Shown: one piece after another, positions 35,798 to 44,380 of the stretch
Layout: every line of letters begins with the position of its first letter
Numbering within the stretch: position 1 is the first letter of the stretch
From: DASXRC01 sp036506495
GTDB lineage: Bacteria > Actinomycetota > Actinomycetes > Mycobacteriales > Micromonosporaceae
DNA: 64,000 nucleotides
Direction of reading: 5' to 3'
Assembly (NCBI GenBank): GCA_036506495.1
Contig: DASXRQ010000011.1
Location: 1 to 64,000 of the forward strand
The notes under the pieces: generated by a model
Told to the model about the DNA's origin: nothing
Seen by the model: the letters and a program-made list of their open reading frames with translations, nothing else
Database searches by the model: none
Translations under genes and position numbers: made by a program

Positions 35798-36288
35798 AAC
35801 TGGTCCTGGCGGCGGTCCCCTTCCGAGGGGCGCAGCACGAGCCCGACCGCCTGCAACTCGCCCTCGACGCGGACCCGCTCGATCTCCAGGTCGACACCGT
35901 CGAGCTCGCTCAGGTGCTCGCCGACCTCCAGCGCCTCGCACGCGAGCCGGAGCTTGTCGTCGTACGCGCGCAGCACAGCCGCGTGCCACACCGGGTTGCG
36001 GGTCGCGACACCGAGCCGCTGGCCGCCGAGCCGGCGCAGGTCGGCCGCGATCTCGCCGATGCTGAGCCGGCTCGGGTTGTCAAGGGCGGCAAGGGCGGCC
36101 GGTGCGCCCTGAGCATGATCGAGCGCCTTGTCGAGCCGGCCGAGCGCGCGCCGGTCCCGCCAGGGCCGGAGCGACAGGTGGGCGTTGCTGAGCAGGTCGT
36201 AGATGCAGATCGACATCGCGATGACGCACGGCAGCAGGAGCAGCGCGAGTAGCGCCACGACAAGCCCGAATGCCTGCACGCCGGCCAC
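35794..36288 (-). CDS. Single-pass membrane protein of unknown function
   Basis: 164 residues: one N-terminal transmembrane helix (AFGLVVALLALLLLPCVIAMS) then a helical, charged cytoplasmic domain rich in coiled-coil-like heptads (LGRLDKALDHAQGAPAALAA, LRRLGGQRLGVATRNPV). Family not recognised, though similar proteins occur beside the 2H phosphoesterase in related genomes as far as I recall. GTG 36286-36288 lies very close to AGGAGG; the GTG at 36277-36279 is better spaced and may be the true start. Confidence 0.65.
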   Translation of the reverse strand: MAGVQAFGLVVALLALLLLPCVIAMSICIYDLLSNAHLSLRPWRDRRALGRLDKALDHAQGAPAALAALDNPSRLSIGEIAADLRRLGGQRLGVATRNPVWHAAVLRAYDDKLRLACEALEVGEHLSELDGVDLEIERVRVEGELQAVGLVLRPSEGDRRQDQL

Positions 36289-36343
36289 GTCCTCCTACGC
36301 TAGGCGCCCCAGGTAACGATCGCCACCAATTCTCGACCGCCGG

Positions 36344-37099
36344 TCACTGAGTCGCGACTCCTAGCAGTTCGTGTAGTTTCGCCACCAAAGCCCGGTCTCC
36401 CCCGGTCTGAACCGCATCGTCACCGGCACGGCGCCACAGCCAGAGCAGCACGGACCGCGGATCGCCGGTGACCGACGCGGCCGCCTCGCGTTCGCCCCGG
36501 CCGGCGGTGGTGACCTCCACACCCTCCGGCGCCAGCCGCACCAGCCACTGGTGCTCGCCGGTGGCGATCCGCACGGTTCGCCCGTCGCACCCGGCGAGAT
36601 GATCCTCGAAATCCTCCGGCCACGCGCGGGACCCGTACGCGAGGCACCGCTCGAGCACCTCGTCGACTCCGTCCTCCGCGAGGTCGGCCGGCACGGCGGC
36701 GATCGGCTCCTTCAGGGCGAGCTCGGCGTCAACGCGGTGAATCACCGTCTCCTGCGCCATGCGACGGATCCAGAACCCGACCGTCTGATCCGGCTCAAAC
36801 CACGTCGGGACCGTTGTGGCCGGGTCGCGCGCGGCGAACTCGCCGACGAGCGACGCGTAGGCCCGGTCGAGCAGGACGAGCGGCGGCTCGTCGGGCGTCT
36901 CCGGCGGCCACGGCCGGGGGAACGCGTTCCGCCGCATGATCTCGGCCTTGTGCTGGTAGACCATCGCCACGTGCCGCACCAGGTCGGTCACCGTCCACTC
37001 GGGACAGCTGGGCACGCGGGCGGTGAGGTCGCCGGCGGCCACCGCGCCCAGTCGTGCATTGTCGGCCGCCAGGCAGCGCAGGAGTCGTTGGTTGTCCAT
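36344..37099 (-). CDS. Maleylpyruvate isomerase-fold (MDMPI/DinB-like) protein
   Basis: 251-residue member of the mycothiol-dependent maleylpyruvate isomerase family (TIGR03083-like). An N-terminal four-helix DinB-like domain contains RVPSCPEWTVTDLVRHVAMV, whose histidine is one metal ligand, and AQETVIHRVDAELAL with the Hx3D-type ligands. The C-terminal domain (about 165-251) is the SCP2-like MDMPI_C. Probably a mycothiol-dependent detoxification enzyme; exact substrate unknown. ATG 37097-37099 follows GGGTGG. Confidence 0.83.
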   Translation of the reverse strand: MDNQRLLRCLAADNARLGAVAAGDLTARVPSCPEWTVTDLVRHVAMVYQHKAEIMRRNAFPRPWPPETPDEPPLVLLDRAYASLVGEFAARDPATTVPTWFEPDQTVGFWIRRMAQETVIHRVDAELALKEPIAAVPADLAEDGVDEVLERCLAYGSRAWPEDFEDHLAGCDGRTVRIATGEHQWLVRLAPEGVEVTTAGRGEREAAASVTGDPRSVLLWLWRRAGDDAVQTGGDRALVAKLHELLGVATQ

Positions 37100-37139
37100 G
37101 CGACCACCCAAGCACGGGGGTACGACATCCGGAACGGAG

Positions 37140-38453
37140 CTATGCGGCCGAGGCCGCCGGGGCCGGATCCCGGTCGGCGTCCCGCACCACGTACACCCGA
37201 GGTAACGGGTCAGCGCGCATGGCGAGTCGTTCGCCGGTGTGCCGCAGCTGCCAAACGAGCGCCGCGAGGGCGGTGATCAGCGACGCGATCCCACCGAGCC
37301 AGATGCTCGACCCGGGCCCGAACCGCTCGGCGCACCATCCGATCAGCGGAGCACCGAGCGGCGTCGTGCCGACGAAGACGAGCACGTAGAGCCCCATCAC
37401 CCGACCCCGGTACGCGGCGTCGGTGCCAAGCTGTACGCGCTGGTTGGCGGCCTGGGCGAAATAGATCATGAAGAATCCAGTCGGCAGGAGCAGCGCGACG
37501 ACCAGCCAGTACGTCGGCGCGAGCCCCACGGCCGTCTCGAGCGCGCCGAACGCGACCGCCGCGCCGAGCACGATGTAGACGCTCGGCCGTGATCGCCGGC
37601 CCGTGCCGGCGAGCGCGCCGGCCAGGGCGCCCACCGCGAGCACGGTGGTGAACAGTCCGAACGACGCGGCGCCGGTGTGGAACACCGTCTTGGCCAGCAC
37701 GGCGAGGGTGATCTGGAAGTTGAAGCCCAGCATGCCGACGACCGCGACCAGAACGATCGGGAGGAGGAGATCGGAGCTGTGCCAGACGTACCGGAGGCCA
37801 TCGGAGATCTTCGCCGGCGCCCGTTCGTCACGCGGCGGCAGCACCTCCCGGTGCAGCTCGCCCGGAAGCATGCGGGTCAGGCTCATCAAGGGAGACAGCG
37901 AGACGAGGGCGCTGATGACGAAGACCGGACCGACGCCGAACGCCGCGATCGCGACGCCAGCGAGCGCCGGCCCGGTGATCCGCGCGGAGTTGAACGTGGC
38001 GGCGGACAGTGCCAGCGCGTTGGGCAACAGATGGGTGCCCACGAGCTCGGAGACGAACGACTGCCGGACTGGGGTCTCGATGGCGTTGGCGATGCCGAGC
38101 AGTCCCGCGGTGATGAACACGTGCCAGAGCTGGATCAGACCGGACGCGACGAGGGTCGCCAGAGCGAGCGAGAACACGCTCCAGCCGACGTTGACGACGA
38201 TGAGGAGCTTGCGCTTGTCGTACCGGTCGGCGAGCTTGCCGCCCATCAGGGTGAGCAGGAGCACCGGGAGAAACTGCAGGGCGGTCACGACCCCGAGCGC
38301 GGTGGCGGAGTCGCTGGAGAGCTGCAGCACGAGCCAGTCCTGGGCGATGAACATCATCCATACGCCGATCAGCTTGACGAGCTGACCAGTCGCGAAGAGC
38401 CGGTAGTTTCGGACCTGCAGCGATCGGAACGTCGTGCCCAGCTTCGCCCGCAC
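37140..38453 (-). CDS. MFS transporter (MFS_3/EntS-like)
   Basis: 437 residues, 12 predicted helices. Family motifs: FRSLQVRNYRLFATGQLVKL, GGKLADRYDKRKLLIV after helix 2, ANAIETPVRQSFVSELVG, and RGRVMGLYVLVFVGTTPLG in the second half. Such exporters commonly handle siderophores or drugs. GTG 38451-38453 has GAGGAGG upstream. A MarR-type gene 139 bases upstream on the same strand is its likely regulator, and the two may form one transcript. Confidence 0.9.
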   Translation of the reverse strand: MRAKLGTTFRSLQVRNYRLFATGQLVKLIGVWMMFIAQDWLVLQLSSDSATALGVVTALQFLPVLLLTLMGGKLADRYDKRKLLIVVNVGWSVFSLALATLVASGLIQLWHVFITAGLLGIANAIETPVRQSFVSELVGTHLLPNALALSAATFNSARITGPALAGVAIAAFGVGPVFVISALVSLSPLMSLTRMLPGELHREVLPPRDERAPAKISDGLRYVWHSSDLLLPIVLVAVVGMLGFNFQITLAVLAKTVFHTGAASFGLFTTVLAVGALAGALAGTGRRSRPSVYIVLGAAVAFGALETAVGLAPTYWLVVALLLPTGFFMIYFAQAANQRVQLGTDAAYRGRVMGLYVLVFVGTTPLGAPLIGWCAERFGPGSSIWLGGIASLITALAALVWQLRHTGERLAMRADPLPRVYVVRDADRDPAPAASAA

Positions 38454-38523
38454 TCGGTATGGCCTCCTCGGGTCGTACTCTCATCCACAGTGGACGAAGC
38501 GGACCCGGGCGGCGGCGTGACCG

Positions 38524-38573
38524 CAGCCGGGCGCAGACCGCCAGCCGGGCGCAGACCGCCAGCCGGGCGCGGC
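38524..38573. repeat. 18-bp tandem repeat, 2.6 copies
   Basis: Unit CAGCCGGGCGCAGACCGC at 38524-38541 and 38542-38559, followed by a partial third copy. It lies between the MarR-type stop and the MFS start, so it is in the leader or spacer of the transporter mRNA. Such exact tandem copies change number easily by slippage. Confidence 0.85.
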
Positions 38574-38592
38574 CCAGCCGCCTGATCCGGCG

Positions 38593-39024
38593 TTAGCTAC
38601 GGGCGACCTTGCGCAGGATCTCCGCGGCACGCCGAAGCGTGTCGCGCTCCTCGGGTGTCAACTCGGCGAGTCGCGCCGCGAGCCATTCGTTGCGCTGCCG
38701 CTCGAACTGAGCCTGCAACGCCCGTCCCCGCTCGGTGGCCGCGAGGATCACCTGTCGGCCGTCGGTGGGGTGCGGGGTGCGCTGCACGAGCCCCCGCTCC
38801 TCCAGCTTGGCGACGATCTTGGTCATCGTCGGAGGTCGGACGCGCTCGGCGTCGGCCAGCTCGCGCGGGGTCAGCGCCCCGGCGAGTTCCAGGCTCGTCA
38901 GCGCGGAGAGCTGGGTGACCGTGAGATCGCCCACGGGCCGGGTCTGCCGCAGCCGTCGGTGGAGTTGGGTGATCGCGTCGCGCAGCGTCACCGCTGTCTG
39001 CGCCGACGTCTGGCGCTTCGCCAT
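38593..39024 (-). CDS. MarR family transcriptional regulator
   Basis: 143-residue winged-helix repressor. The DNA-binding region reads LTVTQLSALTSLELAGALTP, ELADAERVRPPTMTKIVAKL, ERGLVQRTPHPTDGRQVIL, the standard MarR helix-turn-helix and wing. ATG 39022-39024 is preceded by GGAGCGGACGGTG. The GTG at 39040-39042 is too close to AAGGAG to be preferred. A perfect 8-bp palindrome lies just upstream and probably is its operator. Likely controls the adjacent MFS exporter. Confidence 0.92.
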   Translation of the reverse strand: MAKRQTSAQTAVTLRDAITQLHRRLRQTRPVGDLTVTQLSALTSLELAGALTPRELADAERVRPPTMTKIVAKLEERGLVQRTPHPTDGRQVILAATERGRALQAQFERQRNEWLAARLAELTPEERDTLRRAAEILRKVARS

Positions 39025-39047
39025 CACCGTCCGCTCCGTCACACTCC

Positions 39048-39073
39048 TTAGCCTAACTAAATAGCTAGGCTAA
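39048..39073. promoter_or_regulatory. Palindromic operator upstream of marR-type gene
   Basis: TTAGCCTA (39048-39055) and TAGGCTAA (39066-39073) are perfect inverted arms with a 10-base AT-rich centre, in an otherwise GC-rich region and overlapping the probable -10. The half-sites also resemble half of a DtxR/IdeR iron box (GTTAGGCTAA core), so iron control is a second possibility. Confidence 0.65.
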
Positions 39074-39141
39074 CGACCACGGATTATGACCCCGGTCACC
39101 ATTGCCGGCAGCCTACGCCGGGCGGGCGGATGTGTACCTCT

Positions 39142-40599
39142 TCACAAGATCAAGGTCTCCAGCGGTCCGCGCAGGAAGTACACGACGAACAGGGCGGCCA
39201 CGGCGTACAGCAGCGGATGCACCTCGCGGCCCTTGCCGCGCGCGAGCTTGATCAGGGCGTACGCGATGAGGCCGGCGCCGATCCCGTTGGAGATCGAGTA
39301 CGTGAACGGCATCAGCACGATCGTCAGGAACGCCGGAATCGCGATCTCGTAGTCGGTCCAGTCGATCGTCCGCACGGCGGTCATCATCAGGAATCCGACG
39401 ACCACCAACGCGGTCGATGCCGCCTCGAACGGCACCACTGTCACCAACGGCGCGAGGAACATCGCGAGCAGGAACAGCGCGCCGATCAAGAGGTTCGACG
39501 CGCCGGTACGCGCGCCCTCGGCGACGCCGGCCGCGCTCTCGATGTACGAGGTGTTGCTCGACACGCTCGCCGCCCCACCGGCCGCCGCGGCCACCGAGTC
39601 GACGAAGAGGATCTCCCGCGTACGCGGAGGCGTGTTCTCCTCGTCGAGCAGGCCACCCTCCTGGCCGACCGCAACCATCGTGCCCATCGTGTCGAAGAAG
39701 TCGGTCAACATCAGCGTGAACGCGAACATCAGCGCGACCAGCCAACCGGCCTGCTCCCACGACCCGAGCACGTTGAACTTGCCAAGCAGCGACAGGTCCG
39801 GCACGTCCACGAGCTTCTTCGGCCACTCCGGAACGTTCAGGCTCCAGCCGTTGGGATGGTTCGGACCGCCTGGGCCGATGTTCCCGATCGCCTCGACAAC
39901 GATGGCCAGCACGGTGGAGGCGATGATGCCGATCAGAATCGCGCCGCGCACCCGACGCACCACGAGCACGATCGTCAGAAGAAGGCCGACGACGAAGACC
40001 AGTCCCGGCCAGGTTACGAGGCGGCCCCCGATGCCGAGGCCGATCGGCGGCGCGGCGGTGCCGGTGTTACGCACGAAGCCGGCGTCGACGAAGCCGATCA
40101 GCGCGAGAAACAGACCGATGCCGACCCCGATCGCGGTCTTCAGCTGGGTGGGCACCGAGTGGAACACGGCGGTACGCAGGCCGGTGAGCACCAGGATCGC
40201 GATGACCACGCCCTCGATGACCACCAAACCCATCGCGTCGGCCCAGGTCATCTTCGGCGCGATCTCGTACGCCACCATGGCGTTCACGCCGAGTCCGGCG
40301 GCCAGCGCCAGCGGGAACCGGGCAACCACGCCCATCAGGATGGTCATGACGCCGGCGACGAGCGCGGTGGCCGACGCGACCGCGGCCAGCGCCAGACGGT
40401 CCCCGTTGGCGTCGGCCGAGCTGCCCAGGATCAGCGGGTTGAGCACCACGATGTACGCCATCGTGAAGAACGTCGCCAGACCGCCGCGTACCTCTCGGCC
40501 GAGGTTGGAACCACGGGCAGTGATTTCGAAGTACCGGTCGAATCCGTTGACAGGTTGGGGCGTGACGCGGGTCTCTTCGCGGGTCTCGGTTGTGTCCAT
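39142..40599 (-). CDS. NCS2 purine permease (AzgA-type)
   Basis: 485-residue membrane transporter of the NCS2 family, AzgA-like branch (adenine, guanine or hypoxanthine uptake with protons). About 12-14 helices. Characteristic segments: EVRGGLATFFTMAYIVVLNP, LAAGLGVNAMVAYEIAPKM, IGVGIGLFLALIGFVDAGFV, DFFDTMGTMVAVGQEGG and SYIESAAGVAEGARTGASNL. ATG 40597-40599 has the SD GAGGACGGGT. No purine riboswitch-like leader was recognised. Confidence 0.92.
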   Translation of the reverse strand: MDTTETREETRVTPQPVNGFDRYFEITARGSNLGREVRGGLATFFTMAYIVVLNPLILGSSADANGDRLALAAVASATALVAGVMTILMGVVARFPLALAAGLGVNAMVAYEIAPKMTWADAMGLVVIEGVVIAILVLTGLRTAVFHSVPTQLKTAIGVGIGLFLALIGFVDAGFVRNTGTAAPPIGLGIGGRLVTWPGLVFVVGLLLTIVLVVRRVRGAILIGIIASTVLAIVVEAIGNIGPGGPNHPNGWSLNVPEWPKKLVDVPDLSLLGKFNVLGSWEQAGWLVALMFAFTLMLTDFFDTMGTMVAVGQEGGLLDEENTPPRTREILFVDSVAAAAGGAASVSSNTSYIESAAGVAEGARTGASNLLIGALFLLAMFLAPLVTVVPFEAASTALVVVGFLMMTAVRTIDWTDYEIAIPAFLTIVLMPFTYSISNGIGAGLIAYALIKLARGKGREVHPLLYAVAALFVVYFLRGPLETLIL

Positions 40600-40723
40600 A
40601 CCCGTCCTCACATCGATGATCTCGGCAGGTCCCGCGCGCATCGTTTCAGACCGGAGGCCCGACCGGAAGCCCCAGCCGGTGGGGGTCGGCCCATGAGCGA
40701 TCAGTCGGCCGTACGCTTGCCGC

Positions 40724-41014
40724 GTGTCGAGCCCGAACCCCGCGCGCCCGGAGGCGACCACGCCGCCGGCCGCCCCGCGACAGCGGCCACTGGATCCGCC
40801 AATGGTGCCGTTCGCGCTCGCCGGCATGGCCGCGTGGGCCATCGTCGGGCTGGTGCTGCTCGTGTTCTTCCGCGGCTGGCTCTCCGACCACGGGCACACC
40901 AACTGGCTATGGATCTGCCTCGCCGGTTTCCTGCTCGGCATTCCGGGCCTGTTGGTGATGCTCAGGCATGACGCGAACCGCCGCGCTAGGCGATCGACAC
41001 CGCCGACCGCCTAG
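40724..41014 (+). CDS. DUF2530 membrane protein
   Basis: 96 residues with two transmembrane helices (PFALAGMAAWAIVGLVLLVF and WLWICLAGFLLGIPGLLVML) and a basic C-terminus; matches the actinobacterial DUF2530 family, of unknown function. GTG 40724 is preceded at six bases by TACGCT, a good -10, so the message is probably leaderless. It ends at the second copy of the double-palindrome repeat. Confidence 0.82.
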   Translation: MSSPNPARPEATTPPAAPRQRPLDPPMVPFALAGMAAWAIVGLVLLVFFRGWLSDHGHTNWLWICLAGFLLGIPGLLVMLRHDANRRARRSTPPTA

Positions 41015-41082
41015 CTCGCAACTTCGTCGAAGTGGGCGGGTTGGAGGCGCCAGACGCGCCAACTTCGACGAAGTTGGCGAGG
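41015..41082. repeat. Double-palindrome dispersed repeat, copy 2
   Basis: Arms CAACTTCGTCGAAGT (41019-41033) and ACTTCGACGAAGTTG (41062-41076), identical to the arms of the copy at 24074-24139 and separated by the same 28 bases. The spacer contains a GGCGC/GCGCC stem. Outer CTCG/CGAG extends the pairing. Located between the convergent DUF2530 and DUF3027 genes. Confidence 0.8.
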
Positions 41083-41116
41083 AAGACCGGGCCGGGGTTC
41101 GGTGCGCGCGGTGGGG

Positions 41117-41944
41117 TCAGCCGTGGCCGTACGGCTCGGCGGGCTCGTCGCCCTCGACGGAGCCGGCAGCGCGGCTGACGGCGACCGCCTCGACCTCACT
41201 GTCGTCGTACACCGTCGGCAGCTCCTCGACCGGAGCCTCGGGTTGGAGCAGGACCTCGGAGTGGGCGCCGCAGCCGTGGTCGACGCTGACCGCCCGGCCA
41301 TCGTCGGGCGCGAACAGATTGCCGCACACGCCGAACGCCTGCCGGAGCCACCCCGCCACCGGCAGGTAGAAACCGCACGTACCGCACCGGGCGGCGCGGG
41401 GTGCGCCAATCGAGATCGGCGCCTCCGGACCGTGGTCGCCGTCGTACCACCGCTGCGCGGTCTCGGACCGGCCCGACCAGGACATCACGCGTGCCCGGCC
41501 GAGGCCCAGCTCCCACGAGACCTCCTCGACGGCCGGATCGTCCGACAGCACGTACCCCGGCACCAAACGGTCGTCGTCCGACTGCGTCGGCAGCAGGTCG
41601 CCAACGCCGAGGTCTCCGGGCTTGAGCCGCTCCTCCCACGGCAGCCAGCTGGGGGCGAGCAGCGCGTCCGGTCCGGGCAGCAATACGGTCTCGCAGACCG
41701 TGACGTGCTTACTGCGGGGGACCCGGGTGACCGTCACCGCCCAGCGCCACCCGCGGTAGCCGCCGAGTCGGCACTCGAAGTAGTGCGTCACCAGCCTCTC
41801 GCCATCGGCCACGGCCTCGACGTAGTCCCCCACGTCGGCGGGGTCCACCTCGGTGATGAAGGCGCGGGCGAGGTCCACGGCCGCGGCGCACGTCTGGTCG
41901 AGGCGTGGGGCGCGCGCGGTGGTGGTCCTGGTCACGGCCGACAT
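41117..41944 (-). CDS. DUF3027 family protein
   Basis: 275-residue actinobacterial protein. N-terminal region: LDQTCAAAVDLARAFITEVD, HYFECRLGGYRGWRWAVTVT, then TVCETVLLPGPDALLAPSWL and PWEERLKPGDLGVGDLLP, all strongly patterned. The C-terminal part has cysteine pairs CGTCGFYL, VCGNLFAPD and DHGCGAHSE that could bind zinc. The family has no known function; in actinomycetes it tends to sit near a cold-shock gene, as here about 3 kb away. ATG 41942-41944 lacks a good SD; GTG at 41933 is possible. Confidence 0.83.
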   Translation of the reverse strand: MSAVTRTTTARAPRLDQTCAAAVDLARAFITEVDPADVGDYVEAVADGERLVTHYFECRLGGYRGWRWAVTVTRVPRSKHVTVCETVLLPGPDALLAPSWLPWEERLKPGDLGVGDLLPTQSDDDRLVPGYVLSDDPAVEEVSWELGLGRARVMSWSGRSETAQRWYDGDHGPEAPISIGAPRAARCGTCGFYLPVAGWLRQAFGVCGNLFAPDDGRAVSVDHGCGAHSEVLLQPEAPVEELPTVYDDSEVEAVAVSRAAGSVEGDEPAEPYGHG

Positions 41945-42090
41945 TCTGCCGCACGCCCCGAGTGGGCGCGCGGCCAGCCCGCGATGTTGTCGCAGCAGAC
42001 GGGTACGAACGTGGAGTGGATGGGTGAGGATGGGCACATGCCGGCGAAGACACGGAGGCGCCGGGACGGGGCGGACAAGGATCGGGATCG

Positions 42091-43719
42091 GTGTTGAGCA
42101 GCGTCGGACACGTCGTCGGGAGGGCGATCCGCGGCACCCACATGGTGGCGCGTGGCAGCCTCCGCGGTGGTCGATGGGTTGGCCGCCGGGTGGGGCGGGT
42201 CAAGGAACGGGGCGCCGCAGGCGAGGCGGGCATGATGCGCCTGTTCGACCTGCACGCCGCCTCCTGTGCCGGGGACACCCTGATCACGATCGGCCTCGCG
42301 GGCACCATCTTCTTCTCCGCACCGATCGGCGAGGCCCGCAGCGGGGTCGCTCTCTATCTGTTGGTCACGATGATCCCGTTCGCGCTGCTGGCGCCGATCG
42401 TGGGGCCGTTGCTCGACCATTTCCGGCACGGTCGGCGGTACGCCCTGGCCGCGACGATGCTCGGCCGGGCCTTCCTGGCCTGGCTCATTTCCGACTATAT
42501 CGGCAACTTCGGCCTGTACCCGGCGGCGTTCGGCGTCCTCGCCCTCTCGCGGGCGTATGGCGTGGCCCGCTCGGCGGCGGTGCCGCGGCTGCTGCCCGCC
42601 CGCCTCGGACTGTCGGAGGCGGGCGCCCGGGCGAGTGTCTACGGCACGATCGCCGGGGCGGTCGTCGCGCCGTTCGGCGTGATCGCCTTCAAGGTCGGCC
42701 CGCAGTGGCCCCTGCGGCTGTCCTCCGTGATCTTCATCGCGGGCATGGTGATCGCCCTGCGGCTGCCGCCGCTGGCCGACTCGGATCCACCGGAGACGGT
42801 TCCACACCTGGTGCCGTTCGGCTGGCTGCGCCGCAACGGCCGGGAGAAGGCGCTCACCGGCCGGCTCGTAACGGCCACCGTCATCGGTAGCGGCTGCCTT
42901 CGCGCCCTGTACGGGTTCCTCCTGCTCTTCCTCGCGTTCACGATCAAGGCCGGCGATCTGCCCAGCCGGCTCCTCGGCATGTCGGTCGGCGACGGGGCGG
43001 CGATCGCACTGGTCGGCGGCGCGCTAGGGGCCGGCACGTTCCTCTCCCACGCGGCCGGCACCCGGCTGCGGATCCGGCGCCCGGTCGCGCTGCAGGCCGG
43101 CGGGCTCATCGTCGTCGCCGTGCTCGCCGTCATCGCGACGCTGCGGTTCAACCTGACAACTGTCGCCCTGCTCTGCCTGGCCGCGGCGGGGGCCAGCGGT
43201 CTGGCGAAGCTCGCCGTGGACGCGAGCATCCAGGAGAAGATCGACGAACGCGTCCGCGCGAGCGCGTTCGCGCACGCCGAGACCGTGCTGATGCTCGCCT
43301 GGGTGGCGGGCGCCTCAGTCGGTCTGATCCCGGTGGCCGGGCGCGTCGGCGTCGGCCTCGCCGCTGGCTTCGCCTCGCTCGCTGCCCTGCGGGCGGTGCT
43401 CGTCGCCGGCCGGCTCCGCCGGGATCAGCTGCGCGGCCGGGCCTCCCGCGCGCAGACCGCGCCGGCCACCCCGTCGCCGCCGACCAGACCCCCGCCAAGG
43501 ACCACGCCCCCGCCCGGGACCACGCCCCCGCCGCCGGGCGTGGCCGCACCACGGGCCACCCGAAAGCCGACGGAGCCGGCCAGCCCCATCTCGCCCGCGC
43601 CGTCGTTGGCACCGCCCGGCTATCACATTTACCGGCCCACGGCCGACCCCGGCCAGGGTGAGTCGCCGGACGCGAGCGAGGATGGCTCGCGGCGGGGACG
43701 GGGTGGACCGAAGGGGTGA
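42091..43719 (+). CDS. MFS transporter with basic N-terminus and proline-rich C-terminus
   Basis: 542 residues. About 45 basic residues precede a 12-helix MFS core (LLVTMIPFALLAPIVGPLLD, SRAYGVARSAAVPRLLPARL, KLAVDASIQEKIDERVRASA). The last 100 residues are disordered and proline-rich (PPPRTTPPPGTTPPPPG). Substrate unknown. GTG 42091 has AAGGATCGGGATCG before it. It precedes mqnB by 4 bases and may be part of that operon. The unusual ends suggest protein interactions in the cytoplasm. Confidence 0.8.
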   Translation: MLSSVGHVVGRAIRGTHMVARGSLRGGRWVGRRVGRVKERGAAGEAGMMRLFDLHAASCAGDTLITIGLAGTIFFSAPIGEARSGVALYLLVTMIPFALLAPIVGPLLDHFRHGRRYALAATMLGRAFLAWLISDYIGNFGLYPAAFGVLALSRAYGVARSAAVPRLLPARLGLSEAGARASVYGTIAGAVVAPFGVIAFKVGPQWPLRLSSVIFIAGMVIALRLPPLADSDPPETVPHLVPFGWLRRNGREKALTGRLVTATVIGSGCLRALYGFLLLFLAFTIKAGDLPSRLLGMSVGDGAAIALVGGALGAGTFLSHAAGTRLRIRRPVALQAGGLIVVAVLAVIATLRFNLTTVALLCLAAAGASGLAKLAVDASIQEKIDERVRASAFAHAETVLMLAWVAGASVGLIPVAGRVGVGLAAGFASLAALRAVLVAGRLRRDQLRGRASRAQTAPATPSPPTRPPPRTTPPPGTTPPPPGVAAPRATRKPTEPASPISPAPSLAPPGYHIYRPTADPGQGESPDASEDGSRRGRGGPKG

Positions 43720-43723
43720 GCCG

Positions 43724-44380
43724 ATGCCGGATACCACCGCGCCGCTGCTGGTGGTGACGGCGGTCGAGGCGGAAGCCGAAGCGATCCGCGCGGGCCTGGG
43801 CGACGGCACGGCGACCGTGCTCCCACTGGGCGTGGGCCAGGCGGTCGCCGCGGCCGGCACCGCGCGCCTGTTGGCCCTGGCCGAGGCGACCGGCCGGCCA
43901 TACCGCGCGGTTATCTGCGCCGGGATCGCCGGCGGCTTCGCCGGCCGTGTCGACGTCGGCGGGACGGTGGTCGCCACCAGCAGCATCGCGGCCGACCTGG
44001 GCGCCCGGTCGCCCGAGGGCTTCCTCCCGCTCGACGCGCTGGGCTTCGGCGATCCGGCCCGGCCGGCGGACCCCGGCCTAGTGGTGGCGTTGCGCAGCGC
44101 GCTCCCGCGCGCGCTCGTCGGCGAGGTGCTCACGGTCAACACGGTCACCGGCACGGCGGAGAGCGCCGACGAGTTGGCCGCTCGGCACCCGACCGCGCTG
44201 GCGGAGGCGATGGAGGGGTACGGCGTGGCCTGCGCGGCCGCCCAAGCCGGGGTGGCATTCGCCGAGCTGCGTACGGTGTCGAACCCGATCGGACCGCGTG
44301 ACCGGGCGGCCTGGCGGATCCCGGACGCACTCGCGGCCCTGACGGCGGCCGCGGCCGGACTGGCTACGGTGGACTGGTGA
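43724..44380 (+). CDS. mqnB: Futalosine hydrolase
   Basis: 218-residue nucleoside phosphorylase-fold enzyme that cleaves hypoxanthine from futalosine in the alternative menaquinone pathway. Markers: LLVVTAVEAEAEAIRAGLG, VICAGIAGGFAGRVDVGGTV, LTVNTVTGTAESADEL and the catalytic glutamate region AEAMEGYGVACAAAQAGV, with RTVSNPIGPRDRAAW at the end. ATG 43724 follows AAGGGGTGAG. Overlaps mqnD by GTGA. Confidence 0.93.
   Translation: MPDTTAPLLVVTAVEAEAEAIRAGLGDGTATVLPLGVGQAVAAAGTARLLALAEATGRPYRAVICAGIAGGFAGRVDVGGTVVATSSIAADLGARSPEGFLPLDALGFGDPARPADPGLVVALRSALPRALVGEVLTVNTVTGTAESADELAARHPTALAEAMEGYGVACAAAQAGVAFAELRTVSNPIGPRDRAAWRIPDALAALTAAAAGLATVDW

Noticed and set aside
38524..38573. Possible CRISPR-like repeats
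   Set aside because: The units are directly contiguous with no spacers and no cas genes are present.
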